DNA of 64,000 nucleotides, from assembly GCF_023101085.1 (NCBI RefSeq), contig NZ_CP064703.1:682001-746000 (forward strand), read 5' to 3'. The number at the start of each line of letters is the position of its first letter. The first letter of the stretch is position 1. The translations under genes and the position numbers were made by a program. The DNA comes from Bradyrhizobium sp. 170 (GTDB lineage: Bacteria; Pseudomonadota; Alphaproteobacteria; Rhizobiales; Xanthobacteraceae). This document shows positions 25,601 to 34,463 of this stretch, in pieces. Under the pieces are notes generated by a model that ran no database searches, was not told the DNA's origin, and saw nothing but the letters and a program-made list of their open reading frames with translations.

Positions 25601-25645
25601 TTCTTCGATCATCACCCCGCGTGCGGCTGCCGGCAGGGAGAGGCG

Positions 25646-27778
25646 ATGGACAGGACAGGTGGCGTCGTCCCGCTTTTGTCGATCGACGCCGTTGTCATCG
25701 ATACCGAGACCACCGGGCTCGATCCACGCAAGGCGCGGGTGATTGAGCTGGCCGGCGTGCGATTGTCGGCCGGAAAGCTGGTGGCCGGCGACAAGTTCCG
25801 TCAGTTGCTGCGCCCGGCCGGTCAAGCGATTCCCGCCGAGACGACCCGCATTCACGGCATCGACGATGCCATGGTGGCCGGCTCGCCATTGTTCGCCGAT
25901 GTCTGGCCGCGGTTCACCGCGTTTCTCGGTCAGGCGGTCGTGATCGGGCATTCGGTCGGATTCGATCTTGCGGTGCTGAGGCGGGAATGCGACCTCGCCG
26001 GTTTGCCGTGGACACGACCACGCACGCTCGACACGCGGCTGCTGGCGCAGATTGCCGCACCGGAACTAGTCGGCTATTCGGTGGAAGAACTCGCCGCATG
26101 GCTCGGTGTCGACGTCGCGGGCAGGCATTCCGCGCTCGGCGATGCCACGACGGCGGCGCGGATGTTTCTGGCGCTGGTGCCGAAGCTGCGTGACCACGGC
26201 ATCCGCACCATCGCCGAGGCCGAACGGGCCTGCCTCGCCCTCACCTCCGTACTCGACGATCAGGCGCGGAGCGGCTGGATCGAGGCCGTCGCGGCTCCGG
26301 AGCGCGCCGATGCTGAACGCATCCTGAAGCGCTTCGACAGCTACGCCTATCGGCATCGCAATCGCGACATCATGCGGACGCCTCCGGTCTTTGTGGAGGC
26401 CGACATTTCAGTCCGCGACGTGCTCGCGCGGCTTGCGAGCGAAAGAATATCGGCTGTCTTCGTGGCGCCGCATGCAGTTGCCGGCGTCGTCAAGGCGGCG
26501 GAAGCGGGCATTGTCACGGAACGCGACCTGCTATCTGCGATCGACCGGTTCGGCGCCGCCGCGCTCGATTTGCCGGTCGAACAAATCACGAGCCGGCCGC
26601 TGGCTGCGGTCCTCGATGACGCGTTCGTCTATCGAGCAATCGGCCGCATGAACCGTCTCAAGACCCGCCACCTCGGCGTCGTCGATGAGGCAGGCCACGT
26701 GGTCGGCGCATTGTCCGCGCGTGACCTGCTCCGCCTGCGCGCCGGGGAGGCTATTTCGCTTGGCGAGGAGATCGATGATGCGGTGGACGCACACGGCCTG
26801 GCGGTTGCCTGGGCCAAGCTGCCGGGGGTCGCGGAAGCGCTGCTCGCCGAGGGACTCTCCGGCCGGGATATAGCGGAAGTGATTTCCCGCGAACTCGGTG
26901 GGCTCACCGGGCAGGCCGCCGCGATCGCCGAGCGAATCATGCGGGAACGCGGCGAGGGCGGCCCGCCATGCCGCTACGCAACGATCGTTCTTGGATCGGC
27001 CGGTCGCGGCGAAAGCCTGCTGGCGATGGACCAGGACAATGCCGTCATTTTCGAACAGGGTGAGCCGGAGGGTCGCGAGGATCGTTGGTTCGCGGCCTTG
27101 GGGACGCTGGTCGCGGATATCCTGCACGAGGCCGGCGTGCCCTACTGCAAGGGCGGCGTCATGGCAAAGAATCCGCCCTGGCGCGGCTCGGTCGCGACCT
27201 GGCAGAGCCGGATCGACCACTGGATCGCGCGATCCGATCCCAAGGACCTGCTGTCCGTGGATATTTTCTTCGACCTGCGCGCCGTCCACGGCGACGGCAG
27301 TCTTGCGGTCGCCGTGCGGCGGGCTGCCTTCGCCGCAGCCGAGGGGCAGGTTGCGTTCGCCAAGCTTCTGGTCGAGGGGATCAGCGTTCCCCGGAGCCTG
27401 AGATTTCTTGGCGGCATCCGGACCGAAGAGGGCCGCATCGATCTAAAGAGGGCAGGACTGTTCGGGGTCGTTTCCGCAGCGCGCGCCATGGCGATCCGCT
27501 ATCACGTGATGGATCGATCGACGCCGGCTCGATTAGCCGGCGTAAAGGCGTTGCTCCATGTCAGCGAAACGGATCTGGACGCGCTTGGCGAAGCGCATGG
27601 CGTATTTCTCGATCTGATCGTGTCGCAGCAGGTTGAAGATGTCACTCACGGCATACCGCCCTCCAATGCCGTCTCGGTGAATCGGCTGTCAACTCACGAC
27701 AGGGATCGGTTGCGGGCGGCGCTTGAAGCGGTAGCATCCGTCGACGAATTGCTTCGCGACGTCCTGTTCAAGGGCTGA
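25646..27778 (+). CDS. DEDDh 3'-5' exonuclease - CBS pair - DUF294 nucleotidyltransferase fusion
   Basis: A 710-aa three-part protein. Residues about 10-180: DnaQ/PolC-type exonuclease with all catalytic acids visible (VIDTETTGLDP, GHSVGFDLAVL, and His/Asp in RHSALGDATTAARMF). Residues about 235-365: two CBS motifs (IMRTPPVFVEADISVRDVLA and RHLGVVDEAGHVVGALSARD), which bind adenine nucleotides. Residues about 430-545: DUF294 GlnD-like nucleotidyltransferase with GSAGRGESLLAMDQDNAVIF, then the DUF294 C-terminal domain. In Vibrio and Pseudomonas acetate loci an exonuclease and a CBS-DUF294 protein are separate neighbours of acs/actP; here they are one chain. Function unknown; nucleotide sensing coupled to nucleotidyl transfer is inference. 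Confidence 0.92.
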   Translation: MDRTGGVVPLLSIDAVVIDTETTGLDPRKARVIELAGVRLSAGKLVAGDKFRQLLRPAGQAIPAETTRIHGIDDAMVAGSPLFADVWPRFTAFLGQAVVIGHSVGFDLAVLRRECDLAGLPWTRPRTLDTRLLAQIAAPELVGYSVEELAAWLGVDVAGRHSALGDATTAARMFLALVPKLRDHGIRTIAEAERACLALTSVLDDQARSGWIEAVAAPERADAERILKRFDSYAYRHRNRDIMRTPPVFVEADISVRDVLARLASERISAVFVAPHAVAGVVKAAEAGIVTERDLLSAIDRFGAAALDLPVEQITSRPLAAVLDDAFVYRAIGRMNRLKTRHLGVVDEAGHVVGALSARDLLRLRAGEAISLGEEIDDAVDAHGLAVAWAKLPGVAEALLAEGLSGRDIAEVISRELGGLTGQAAAIAERIMRERGEGGPPCRYATIVLGSAGRGESLLAMDQDNAVIFEQGEPEGREDRWFAALGTLVADILHEAGVPYCKGGVMAKNPPWRGSVATWQSRIDHWIARSDPKDLLSVDIFFDLRAVHGDGSLAVAVRRAAFAAAEGQVAFAKLLVEGISVPRSLRFLGGIRTEEGRIDLKRAGLFGVVSAARAMAIRYHVMDRSTPARLAGVKALLHVSETDLDALGEAHGVFLDLIVSQQVEDVTHGIPPSNAVSVNRLSTHDRDRLRAALEAVASVDELLRDVLFKG

Positions 27779-27871
27779 TGGCTTGTCGTGCCAATCGCCA
27801 ATCAAGAACAGCGCGGAGATTGACGGCCAATACCCGCGCCCCGCCGACCAGCGTGACCGTCGGTCAAGTCA

Positions 27872-27903
27872 TTGTGCGATGCACAAGGGAGCGGTTAACC
27901 GCT
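27872..27903. promoter_or_regulatory. Two adjacent palindromes upstream of the CrbR-like regulator
   Basis: TTGTGCGATGCACAA (27872-27886, six-bp arms) is followed at once by AGCGGTTAACCGCT (27890-27903, a perfect 14-base palindrome). They lie 113-144 bases before the response regulator start and could be operators. No promoter can be assigned with confidence. Confidence 0.4.
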
Positions 27904-28015
27904 TCTGCGCAGGGCGATATTTGCGCCTTGCATGCGGCCGCCCGGCGGAGGACAATTGAATCCACGCAGCGGGCCTGTTCCGGTCCGTGCCGTTGCAACC
28001 TCGCGCAAGAACTAA

Positions 28016-28690
28016 ATGACCGCCGCTGCCAATACCCATCTCGTCATTGCCGATGACCACCCGCTATTCCGCGATGCTTTGCGGCAGGCGGTGGGCAGTG
28101 TGGTGGCGTCGGCCATCGTCAGCGAGGCCGGGTCGTTCGACGATCTCACCGCGCTGCTGGAACGGGATTCCGACGTCGATTTGATCCTGCTCGATCTCAC
28201 CATGCCGGGGATCTCGGGCTTCTCCGGCCTGATCTACCTGCGCGCGCAATATCCGGCGATCCCGGTGGTGATTGTGTCCGCGAGCGACGATGCTGGCACG
28301 ATCCGACGCTCGCTGGATTTCGGCGCCTCCGGCTTCATTCCCAAGCGCTTCGGCGTCGAAACCCTGCGCGACGCCATCTTGAAGGTGATGGAGGGCGACG
28401 TCTGGGTTCCGCCGGACACCGATCTCACCTCGGCCGACGATCCCGACATGGCGCGCTTACGCGACCGGCTGGTCACGCTGACCCCGCAGCAGGTGCGCGT
28501 GCTGATGATGCTGTCGGAGGGCCTGCTCAACAAGCAGATCGCCTATGAGCTCGGCGTGTCGGAAGCGACCATCAAGGCGCATGTTTCGGCGATCCTGCAG
28601 AAGCTCGGCGTCGAGAGCCGCACGCAGGCCGTGATCGCGGCGGCGAAGATCTCCGGCGGCCAGTGGCGCCAGGGCACGCCGACGACGTAG
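28016..28690 (+). CDS. LuxR-family response regulator (CrbR/ErdR/AgmR-like)
   Basis: A 224-aa receiver plus LuxR-type DNA-binding regulator. Receiver: IADDHPLFRDALRQAV, phosphoacceptor in LILLDLTMPGISG, lysine in GFIPKRFG. DNA-binding part: LTPQQVRVLMMLSEGLLNKQ to SEATIKAHVSAILQKLGVES. The insert before the helix-turn-helix and its placement close to an SLC5-type histidine kinase and actP match the CrbR/ErdR/AgmR group, which activates acetyl-CoA synthetase and acetate permease genes. The start at 28016 lacks a strong ribosome-binding site. Cognate kinase: probably the gene at 29393-32896, separated only by the HAD gene. Confidence 0.88.
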   Translation: MTAAANTHLVIADDHPLFRDALRQAVGSVVASAIVSEAGSFDDLTALLERDSDVDLILLDLTMPGISGFSGLIYLRAQYPAIPVVIVSASDDAGTIRRSLDFGASGFIPKRFGVETLRDAILKVMEGDVWVPPDTDLTSADDPDMARLRDRLVTLTPQQVRVLMMLSEGLLNKQIAYELGVSEATIKAHVSAILQKLGVESRTQAVIAAAKISGGQWRQGTPTT

Positions 28691-28698
28691 CAGCACGC

Positions 28699-29370
28699 AT
28701 GCCGGGATTCGGGAAAGCGCTGCTGTTCGACATTGACGGCACATTGGCCGACACCGATGCGCTCCATCTGGAAGCGTTCAATCAAGTGTTCGCGCCCCAT
28801 GGCCACGTGTTCGATCGCGACCGCGCCTCGAAAGAGCTGATGGGGTTTTCCAATGCTTCGATCAGCGGGCGGTTCCTGCCCGGCCAATCGCCGGAGCGAC
28901 AGGCCGCCATCATGGCGGAGAAGGAAGAAGCGTTCCGCAAGCTCGCATCGGGGCAAATCAAACCGCTAGCGGGTCTGATGAAATTGCTTGCCCTGGCGGA
29001 TCGCGCGAACGTCCCCATGGTGGCGGTAACCAACGCGCCTCGCCTGAACGCCGAAATGATGCTTTTCGGACTGGGCATCATGCAGCGGTTCAAGGCTGTC
29101 ATCATCGGCGACGAGCTTCCGCACGGAAAGCCGCACCCGCTGCCGTATCTGGAGGGTTTGCGCGCAGTGAGCGCCGCGCCCGACCTGTCTCTCGCATTCG
29201 AGGATTCCCGCTCCGGCGTTCAAGCCGCTTCCGCTGCCGGTATCGCGACGATTGGAATACGGACGAGCCTTGGCCATGGCGATCTGGTTGCTGCGGGCGC
29301 GGTCTGCACGGCCGAGACCTTTGACGATCCGGAACTGGTAGGGCTGGTCGCGGAGACGATGGGCTGGTGA
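28699..29370 (+). CDS. HAD-family phosphatase (beta-phosphoglucomutase-like)
   Basis: A 223-aa haloacid-dehalogenase hydrolase. Motif I is LLFDIDGTLADTDALHLEAF with nucleophile and acid aspartates, motif II MVAVTNAP (Thr), motif III the lysine in GDELPHGKPHP, and motif IV AFEDSRSGVQAA. The alpha-helical cap (about 20-90) resembles phosphoglycolate phosphatase and beta-phosphoglucomutase. It starts eight bases after the regulator stop, so is co-transcribed with it. Phosphoglycolate or a sugar phosphate are plausible substrates; neither can be chosen from sequence. Confidence 0.88.
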   Translation: MPGFGKALLFDIDGTLADTDALHLEAFNQVFAPHGHVFDRDRASKELMGFSNASISGRFLPGQSPERQAAIMAEKEEAFRKLASGQIKPLAGLMKLLALADRANVPMVAVTNAPRLNAEMMLFGLGIMQRFKAVIIGDELPHGKPHPLPYLEGLRAVSAAPDLSLAFEDSRSGVQAASAAGIATIGIRTSLGHGDLVAAGAVCTAETFDDPELVGLVAETMGW

Positions 29371-29392
29371 CGTCCGACGAGCGCGTCGGAGT

Positions 29393-32300
29393 CTACTCCG
29401 CCGCCACCAGCTGTTGCGCCCGCCACTGGCCGAGCAAAGCGCGCAGCGACGCCGGCTTGACCGGCTTGTTGAGGATCGCGATGTTCTCCTCGCGCGCGGC
29501 CGCCCGCACATTCGGGCTGCGATCCGCGGTAATCAGAATCGCGGGAATGTTTTCGCCGAAGCGGCGGCGGATCTCACGGATCGCGGCGACGCCGTTGCCG
29601 CGGTCGAGATGGTAATCGACCAGCAGGCCGGTCACGCTGCTGCCGGAGGATTCGATCGCGGCGATCGCGGCGTCGGGATCGGTCACGGCGATCACCTCGG
29701 CATCCCACGCCGTCAGCAGCGTCTTCATACCGTCGAGGATCGCCGGGTCGTTCTCGATGCAGACGACCAGCGCGCCGCTTATCGGCGTTTTGGAGAGCGG
29801 CGTCGCGCTGGTGACCGCGGCGGTGTGGTCGATCGCCTTGGCGACCGGCACGGTCACCGAAAACACCGAGCCGCCGCTGACATTGGCATCGATCGCGATG
29901 CCGTGGTTGAGCACGCGCGCCAGCCGCTCGACGATCGACAGGCCGAGGCCGAGGCCGCGGGCGATCCGCGCGCCCTGCTCGAGGCGATGGAATTCCTTGA
30001 AGATCTCGCTGCGCTTGGTCACGGGAATGCCGACGCCGGTGTCGTAGACCGCGATCTGCAGCGATTGTCCGTGGCGGCGGCAACCGACCAGCACGCGCCC
30101 GCGCGGGGTATATTTGATGGCGTTCGAGATGAAATTCTGCAGCAGCCGGCGCAGCAGCGAGCGGTCGGATTGCACCGGCAGCGAGCAGGGCACGAAGGTC
30201 AGCTCCAGCCCCTTGGCGCGGGCGATCGGCGCGAACTCAATCTCGAGCGAGCGCATCAGGTCGGCCATCTTGAAGCTTGAGATCGAGGTCGTCATCGCGC
30301 CTGCATCCAGCCGCGAGATGTCCAGCAGCGCGCCGAGGATTTCCTCGATCGCCTCCAGCGAGTCGTCGATGTTCTCCACCAGGCGCGAATCCTCGCCGCC
30401 GCTGCTCTGCCGCTCGACGAGACTCGTCACATAGAGCCGCGCCGCGTTGAGCGGCTGCAGGATGTCGTGGCTGGCGGCCGCAAGGAAGCGGGTCTTCGAG
30501 ATGTTGGCGTCCTCGGCGGTGCTCTTGGCCTGCGCCAGTTCGGAATTCAGGCGGGTCAGTTCCTCGGTGCGGTCGCGGACGCGCTTTTCCAGCGTCGCAT
30601 TGGCGCGTTCCAGCGCTTCGGCGGCCTCGAAGCTGGGCGTGACGTCGGAGAAGGTGATGACGAAGCCGCCGCCCGGCATCCGGTTGGAGCGGACTTCGAT
30701 CACCATATGGCGGTCCGGCAGGCGCTCCAGATAGGGCTTGCCCTCGGTGGTGTAGGCATCCAGCCGTCGCTGCAGCAACCCATCGGGATCACCGAAGTCG
30801 GCCGGGCTGACGGCGCCCATGAATTCCAGGATTTCCTGCAGGGGAATCCCGAGTTGCACGACCTGCGGCGGCAGCGCGAGAATTTCGCCGAACTGGGCGT
30901 TCGAGCAGATCAGCTGCAAATCCGCATCGAACACTGCGATGCCCTGGCGCACATGGTTCAGCGCGGTCTGCAGGATCTCGCGGTTGAAATGCAGCGCGGC
31001 GTGGGAATCGTCGAGCAGCTTCAGCGCGGCCTTGGCGGAAACGGTTCGCTTGCGCAGCAACAGCGACATCACGAGGCGAGAGGAGGCCGCCCCGATCGAG
31101 GAGGCGATCAGGCGTTCGGCGTGCTGCAGCAGTTCGAAGTCGGCGGGCGCGGCCGGATCGAGATTGCCGGCGGCAAAGGTCTCGAAGGCCTGGGCCGCGC
31201 GCTCGGGGCCGAGATATTGCGCCACCGTGCTCTGGATGTCCTGCACGGTAACGGTCGTCCGCCAGCGCCGGAACGTCGGCGCGATCGGCGCCAGCGTGTT
31301 GGGCACGAACAGATCCGCCTGCAGCCGTTCGATCGATGAAGGCCGTTGCGCGATCGACATCACGATGTAGGTCAGGATGTTGAGCGAGAGCGACCAGAGC
31401 ACGCCGTGCATCAGCGGCGGCAGGTCGGCGCCGAACAATGCCCGCGGACGCAGCGCCTCGATGCCGAACGGTCCGTGCTGCAGCAGGAGGAGACCGGTGG
31501 GATTACCCTCCAGGAAACTCGGCAGGAACAGCGTATAGGCCCACACCGCAAAGCCGACCAGCATGCCGGTCATGGCGCCGCGGGCGGTTCCCTCGCGCCA
31601 GAACAGGCCGCCGAAGAAGGCCGGGGCCAGCTGGGCAAGCGCTGCGAACGACAGCAGGCCGATAGCCGCGAGTTGAGCATTGCCGAGCGCGCGATAGTAG
31701 AAATACGCCATCACCATGATGGCGAAGATCGCAAAGCGCCGGATACTGAGCAGGAAGTCGCCGAAATCCTTGCTTCCGTCGCGCGTCGCGGGGCTGCGCT
31801 GCAGCACCAGCGGCAAGACGATGTCGTTGGAAACCATGATGGAGAGCGCGACGCATTCCACGATCACCATCGCGGTCGCGGCCGACAGGCCGCCGACGAA
31901 GACGGCAATGCTGAGCAGCGGGGAATCCGCCTCGATCGGCAGCGCCAATACGTACATGTCGCTGTCCACGGCGCCGAACGGAAAGGTGACGAGGCCGGCG
32001 AGCGCGATCGGAATCACGAACAGGTTGATGGCGACCAGATAGAGCGGAAACAGCCAGCGGGCGCGGCTGACCTCCTCGGGGCTGGAGTTCTCGACCACGC
32101 TGACGTGAAACTGCCGCGGCAGCAGCATGATCGCGCAGAACGACAGCAGCGTCATGGTGAGGAAATTGCCGATCGACGGCGAATAGTTGATCGCGCGCAC
32201 CGCCTCCGGGGTCTTCATCGCGCGTTCGATCAGCTCGACGGGCGTGAACATCCAGAAGGTGACGAAGGCGCCGGCGGCGAGGAAGGCCACCAGCTTGACG

Positions 32301-32896
32301 ATGGATTCGGTGGCGATCGCCAGCATCAGGCCGTGCTGGTGCTCGGTGGCGTCGGTCTGGCGGGTGCCGAACAGCACCGCGAATGCCGCCATCGCCAGTG
32401 TCACGACCAGCGCGATGTCGCCGATAATGGGAATCGAGGAGAACAGCTTGTCCTCGCTCAGGATCGTTTCCAGCGAGGACGCCACCGCCTTGAGCTGCAG
32501 CGCGATGTAAGGCACCGATCCGAAGATCGCGATGACAGCCACCGTGGCGGCGACAGCCTGGCTCTTGCCGTAGCGCGCCGCGATGAAGTCGGCGATCGAG
32601 GTGATGTTCTGCGACTTGGCGAGCTGGATCACGCGCCGGAGCAGCGGCGTGCATAGCCCGATCATCAGGATCGGGCCGACATAGATCGCGAGGAAGTCGG
32701 TGCTGGTGCGGGTGGCGAAGCCGACCGAGCCGAAGAAGGTCCAGGAGGTGCAGTAGATCGCCAGCGACAGCGGATAGATCAGCATGCCGGCGCGGCCGCG
32801 CTGGCTCGGCGACAGCCGGTCGCCATAGCTGGCGACGCCGAACAGCAGGCCGATATAGGCGAACGCGGCGGCGATCACACCCCAGTCGTGCAGCAT
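29393..32896 (-). CDS. SLC5-STAC-PAS hybrid histidine kinase (CrbS/MxtR-like)
   Basis: A giant membrane sensor, 1167 aa from ATG 32896 (GGGAGAGGGAGA upstream). Order: N-terminal sodium:solute symporter domain (about 1-500, with SLAIYCTSWTFFGSVGFATR and about 13 helices), a STAC linker (about 530-610, TVAQYLGPERAAQAF and HAERLIASSIGAASSRLVM), a PAS domain (about 635-755, GIAVFDADLQLICSN), HisKA with phosphoacceptor His at about 810 (AAASHDILQPLNAARLYV), HATPase (NAIKYTPRGR, GLGLSIVERLA), and a C-terminal receiver with Asp at about 1094 (LLVDYHLDRGNG). The family senses acetate or its metabolism and controls acs. Convergent with the HAD gene. Confidence 0.94.
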   Translation of the reverse strand: MLHDWGVIAAAFAYIGLLFGVASYGDRLSPSQRGRAGMLIYPLSLAIYCTSWTFFGSVGFATRTSTDFLAIYVGPILMIGLCTPLLRRVIQLAKSQNITSIADFIAARYGKSQAVAATVAVIAIFGSVPYIALQLKAVASSLETILSEDKLFSSIPIIGDIALVVTLAMAAFAVLFGTRQTDATEHQHGLMLAIATESIVKLVAFLAAGAFVTFWMFTPVELIERAMKTPEAVRAINYSPSIGNFLTMTLLSFCAIMLLPRQFHVSVVENSSPEEVSRARWLFPLYLVAINLFVIPIALAGLVTFPFGAVDSDMYVLALPIEADSPLLSIAVFVGGLSAATAMVIVECVALSIMVSNDIVLPLVLQRSPATRDGSKDFGDFLLSIRRFAIFAIMVMAYFYYRALGNAQLAAIGLLSFAALAQLAPAFFGGLFWREGTARGAMTGMLVGFAVWAYTLFLPSFLEGNPTGLLLLQHGPFGIEALRPRALFGADLPPLMHGVLWSLSLNILTYIVMSIAQRPSSIERLQADLFVPNTLAPIAPTFRRWRTTVTVQDIQSTVAQYLGPERAAQAFETFAAGNLDPAAPADFELLQHAERLIASSIGAASSRLVMSLLLRKRTVSAKAALKLLDDSHAALHFNREILQTALNHVRQGIAVFDADLQLICSNAQFGEILALPPQVVQLGIPLQEILEFMGAVSPADFGDPDGLLQRRLDAYTTEGKPYLERLPDRHMVIEVRSNRMPGGGFVITFSDVTPSFEAAEALERANATLEKRVRDRTEELTRLNSELAQAKSTAEDANISKTRFLAAASHDILQPLNAARLYVTSLVERQSSGGEDSRLVENIDDSLEAIEEILGALLDISRLDAGAMTTSISSFKMADLMRSLEIEFAPIARAKGLELTFVPCSLPVQSDRSLLRRLLQNFISNAIKYTPRGRVLVGCRRHGQSLQIAVYDTGVGIPVTKRSEIFKEFHRLEQGARIARGLGLGLSIVERLARVLNHGIAIDANVSGGSVFSVTVPVAKAIDHTAAVTSATPLSKTPISGALVVCIENDPAILDGMKTLLTAWDAEVIAVTDPDAAIAAIESSGSSVTGLLVDYHLDRGNGVAAIREIRRRFGENIPAILITADRSPNVRAAAREENIAILNKPVKPASLRALLGQWRAQQLVAAE

Positions 32897-32969
32897 CGCT
32901 GCGGGTCTCCCTCTCCCGGCAAGCGCCAAAGCCCGAACACATGGCCGGAAGAGGTGACTATAAACGCTT

Positions 32970-33000
32970 TGGGCCGGCAGCGCACCGCGCTACCGGCCCA
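32970..33000 (-). terminator. Hairpin after hemA
   Basis: TGGGCCGG ... CCGGCCCA with an inner GCGC pairing, 27 bases after the hemA stop when read on the minus strand. It has no T-run, so it may be only a weak terminator. Confidence 0.5.
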
Positions 33001-33026
33001 ATTCGAAGGGATTAGGAGGGGTAGGG

Positions 33027-34256
33027 TTACTCGGCCGCCAGCGATTGCTGCTTCAGCGGCAGGCCGAGACGGCCCCAGACCTGCAGCAGCGCTTCGGCGA
33101 GCCGATCGATCAGGCCGTCGTCGTGGTAGGGCGAAGGCGTGATCCGCAGCCGCTCGGTTCCCTTGGCGACCGTCGGATAGTTGATCGGCTGGATGTAGAT
33201 GCCGTGCTCCTCCAGCAGCATGTCGGAGGCCTGCTTGCACTTCTCGGGATCGCCGACGAACAGCGGCACGATGTGGGTGTCGTTCGACATCACCGGCAGG
33301 CCGGCGGCATTGAGGATCGCCTTCACGCGGGCGGCTCGGTCCTGGTGGCGCTCACGCTCCCAGTTCGAGGTCTTGAGGTGGCGGATCGCAGCGGTAGCGG
33401 CCGAGCAGATCGCCGGCGGCAGCGCGGTCGTAAAGATGAAGCCCGGCGCATAGGAGCGGACCGCATCGATGATCTCGGCCTTGCCGGCGATATAGCCGCC
33501 GAGGCAGCCGAAGGCCTTGGCGAGCGTGCCTTCGAGCACGTCGATGCGGTGCATGACGCCGTCGCGCTCGGCGATGCCGCCGCCGCGCGGGCCGTACATG
33601 CCGACCGCATGGACTTCATCGACATAGGTCATGGCGCCGTACTTCTCGGCGAGATCGCAGATCTTCGAAAGCGGGGCTATGTCGCCGTCCATCGAATACA
33701 GGCTCTCGCAGGCGATCAGCTTCGGCCGGTCCGGCCCCGCCGCGATCAGCAGCTCTTCCAGATGCGCCATGTCGTTGTGGCGGAAAATCTGCCGCTCGCA
33801 GCCGGCCTGGCGCACGCCTTCGATCATCGAATTGTGGTTCAGCGCGTCAGATAGAATGAGGCAGTTCGGAATGAGTTTTGCGATCGTCGAGATGCCGGTC
33901 TGGTTCGAGACGTAGCCGGAGGTGAAGAGCAGCGAAGCCTGCTTGCCGTGCAGGTCGGCCAGTTCCTGTTCGAGCTGGACCAGCGGATGATGGGTGCCCG
34001 CGATGTTGCGGGTGCCGCCGGCGCCGGTGCCAACCCTTGTGGCGGTCTCGACCATGGCGCCGACCACCTTCGGGTGCTGGCCCATGCCGAGATAGTCGTT
34101 GGAGCACCAGATCACGACGTTGCGCGGGCCCTTCGGCGAGTGCCAGACCGCGTGCGGGAAGCGGCCCGCGATCCGTTCAAGGTCGGCGAAAACGCGGTAG
34201 CGCCGCTCGTCATGCAGGCGGTTGAGGGCGGCACTGAAAAATTTGCTGTAATCCAT
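33027..34256 (-). CDS. hemA: 5-aminolevulinate synthase
   Basis: PLP enzyme condensing glycine and succinyl-CoA to 5-aminolevulinate, the first step of heme synthesis by the C4 route used in alphaproteobacteria (409 aa, standard). Seen: the glycine-loop region [15 protein letters not shown], substrate/cofactor segment [16 protein letters not shown], the Asp in [12 protein letters not shown], and the PLP lysine in [19 protein letters not shown] 34256 or the adjacent GTG 34259 is the start. A perfect FixK/FNR box lies about 130 bases upstream, indicating induction at low oxygen, as described for Bradyrhizobium hemA. Confidence 0.97.
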   Translation of the reverse strand: MDYSKFFSAALNRLHDERRYRVFADLERIAGRFPHAVWHSPKGPRNVVIWCSNDYLGMGQHPKVVGAMVETATRVGTGAGGTRNIAGTHHPLVQLEQELADLHGKQASLLFTSGYVSNQTGISTIAKLIPNCLILSDALNHNSMIEGVRQAGCERQIFRHNDMAHLEELLIAAGPDRPKLIACESLYSMDGDIAPLSKICDLAEKYGAMTYVDEVHAVGMYGPRGGGIAERDGVMHRIDVLEGTLAKAFGCLGGYIAGKAEIIDAVRSYAPGFIFTTALPPAICSAATAAIRHLKTSNWERERHQDRAARVKAILNAAGLPVMSNDTHIVPLFVGDPEKCKQASDMLLEEHGIYIQPINYPTVAKGTERLRITPSPYHDDGLIDRLAEALLQVWGRLGLPLKQQSLAAE

Positions 34257-34384
34257 CACAAGACCTGGAACCGGAACCGGCCGGATTGGCTTCGCGCCTT
34301 TTTAGAGCCTTTCCAGCTTTGGTGTCTACGCGAAATCCCATATTTAGGCACGGCATCCGGGATGCTGCCCAGGCAGAGCAAATG

Positions 34385-34398
34385 TTGATCGGGATCAA
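34385..34398. promoter_or_regulatory. FixK/FNR-type box upstream of hemA
   Basis: TTGATCGGGATCAA is a perfect match to the FixK2/FNR consensus TTGAT-N4-ATCAA, centred about 135 bases before the hemA start codon. No other gene start lies nearby on either strand apart from hemA (the MBL gene ends here), so hemA is the expected target. Confidence 0.8.
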
Positions 34399-34463
34399 GG
34401 CGCTAGGCGGGATTCGCGGTCCAGCTACTTCCGTTCCGGAAATGAAATCGGCCGTAGCGCCGT

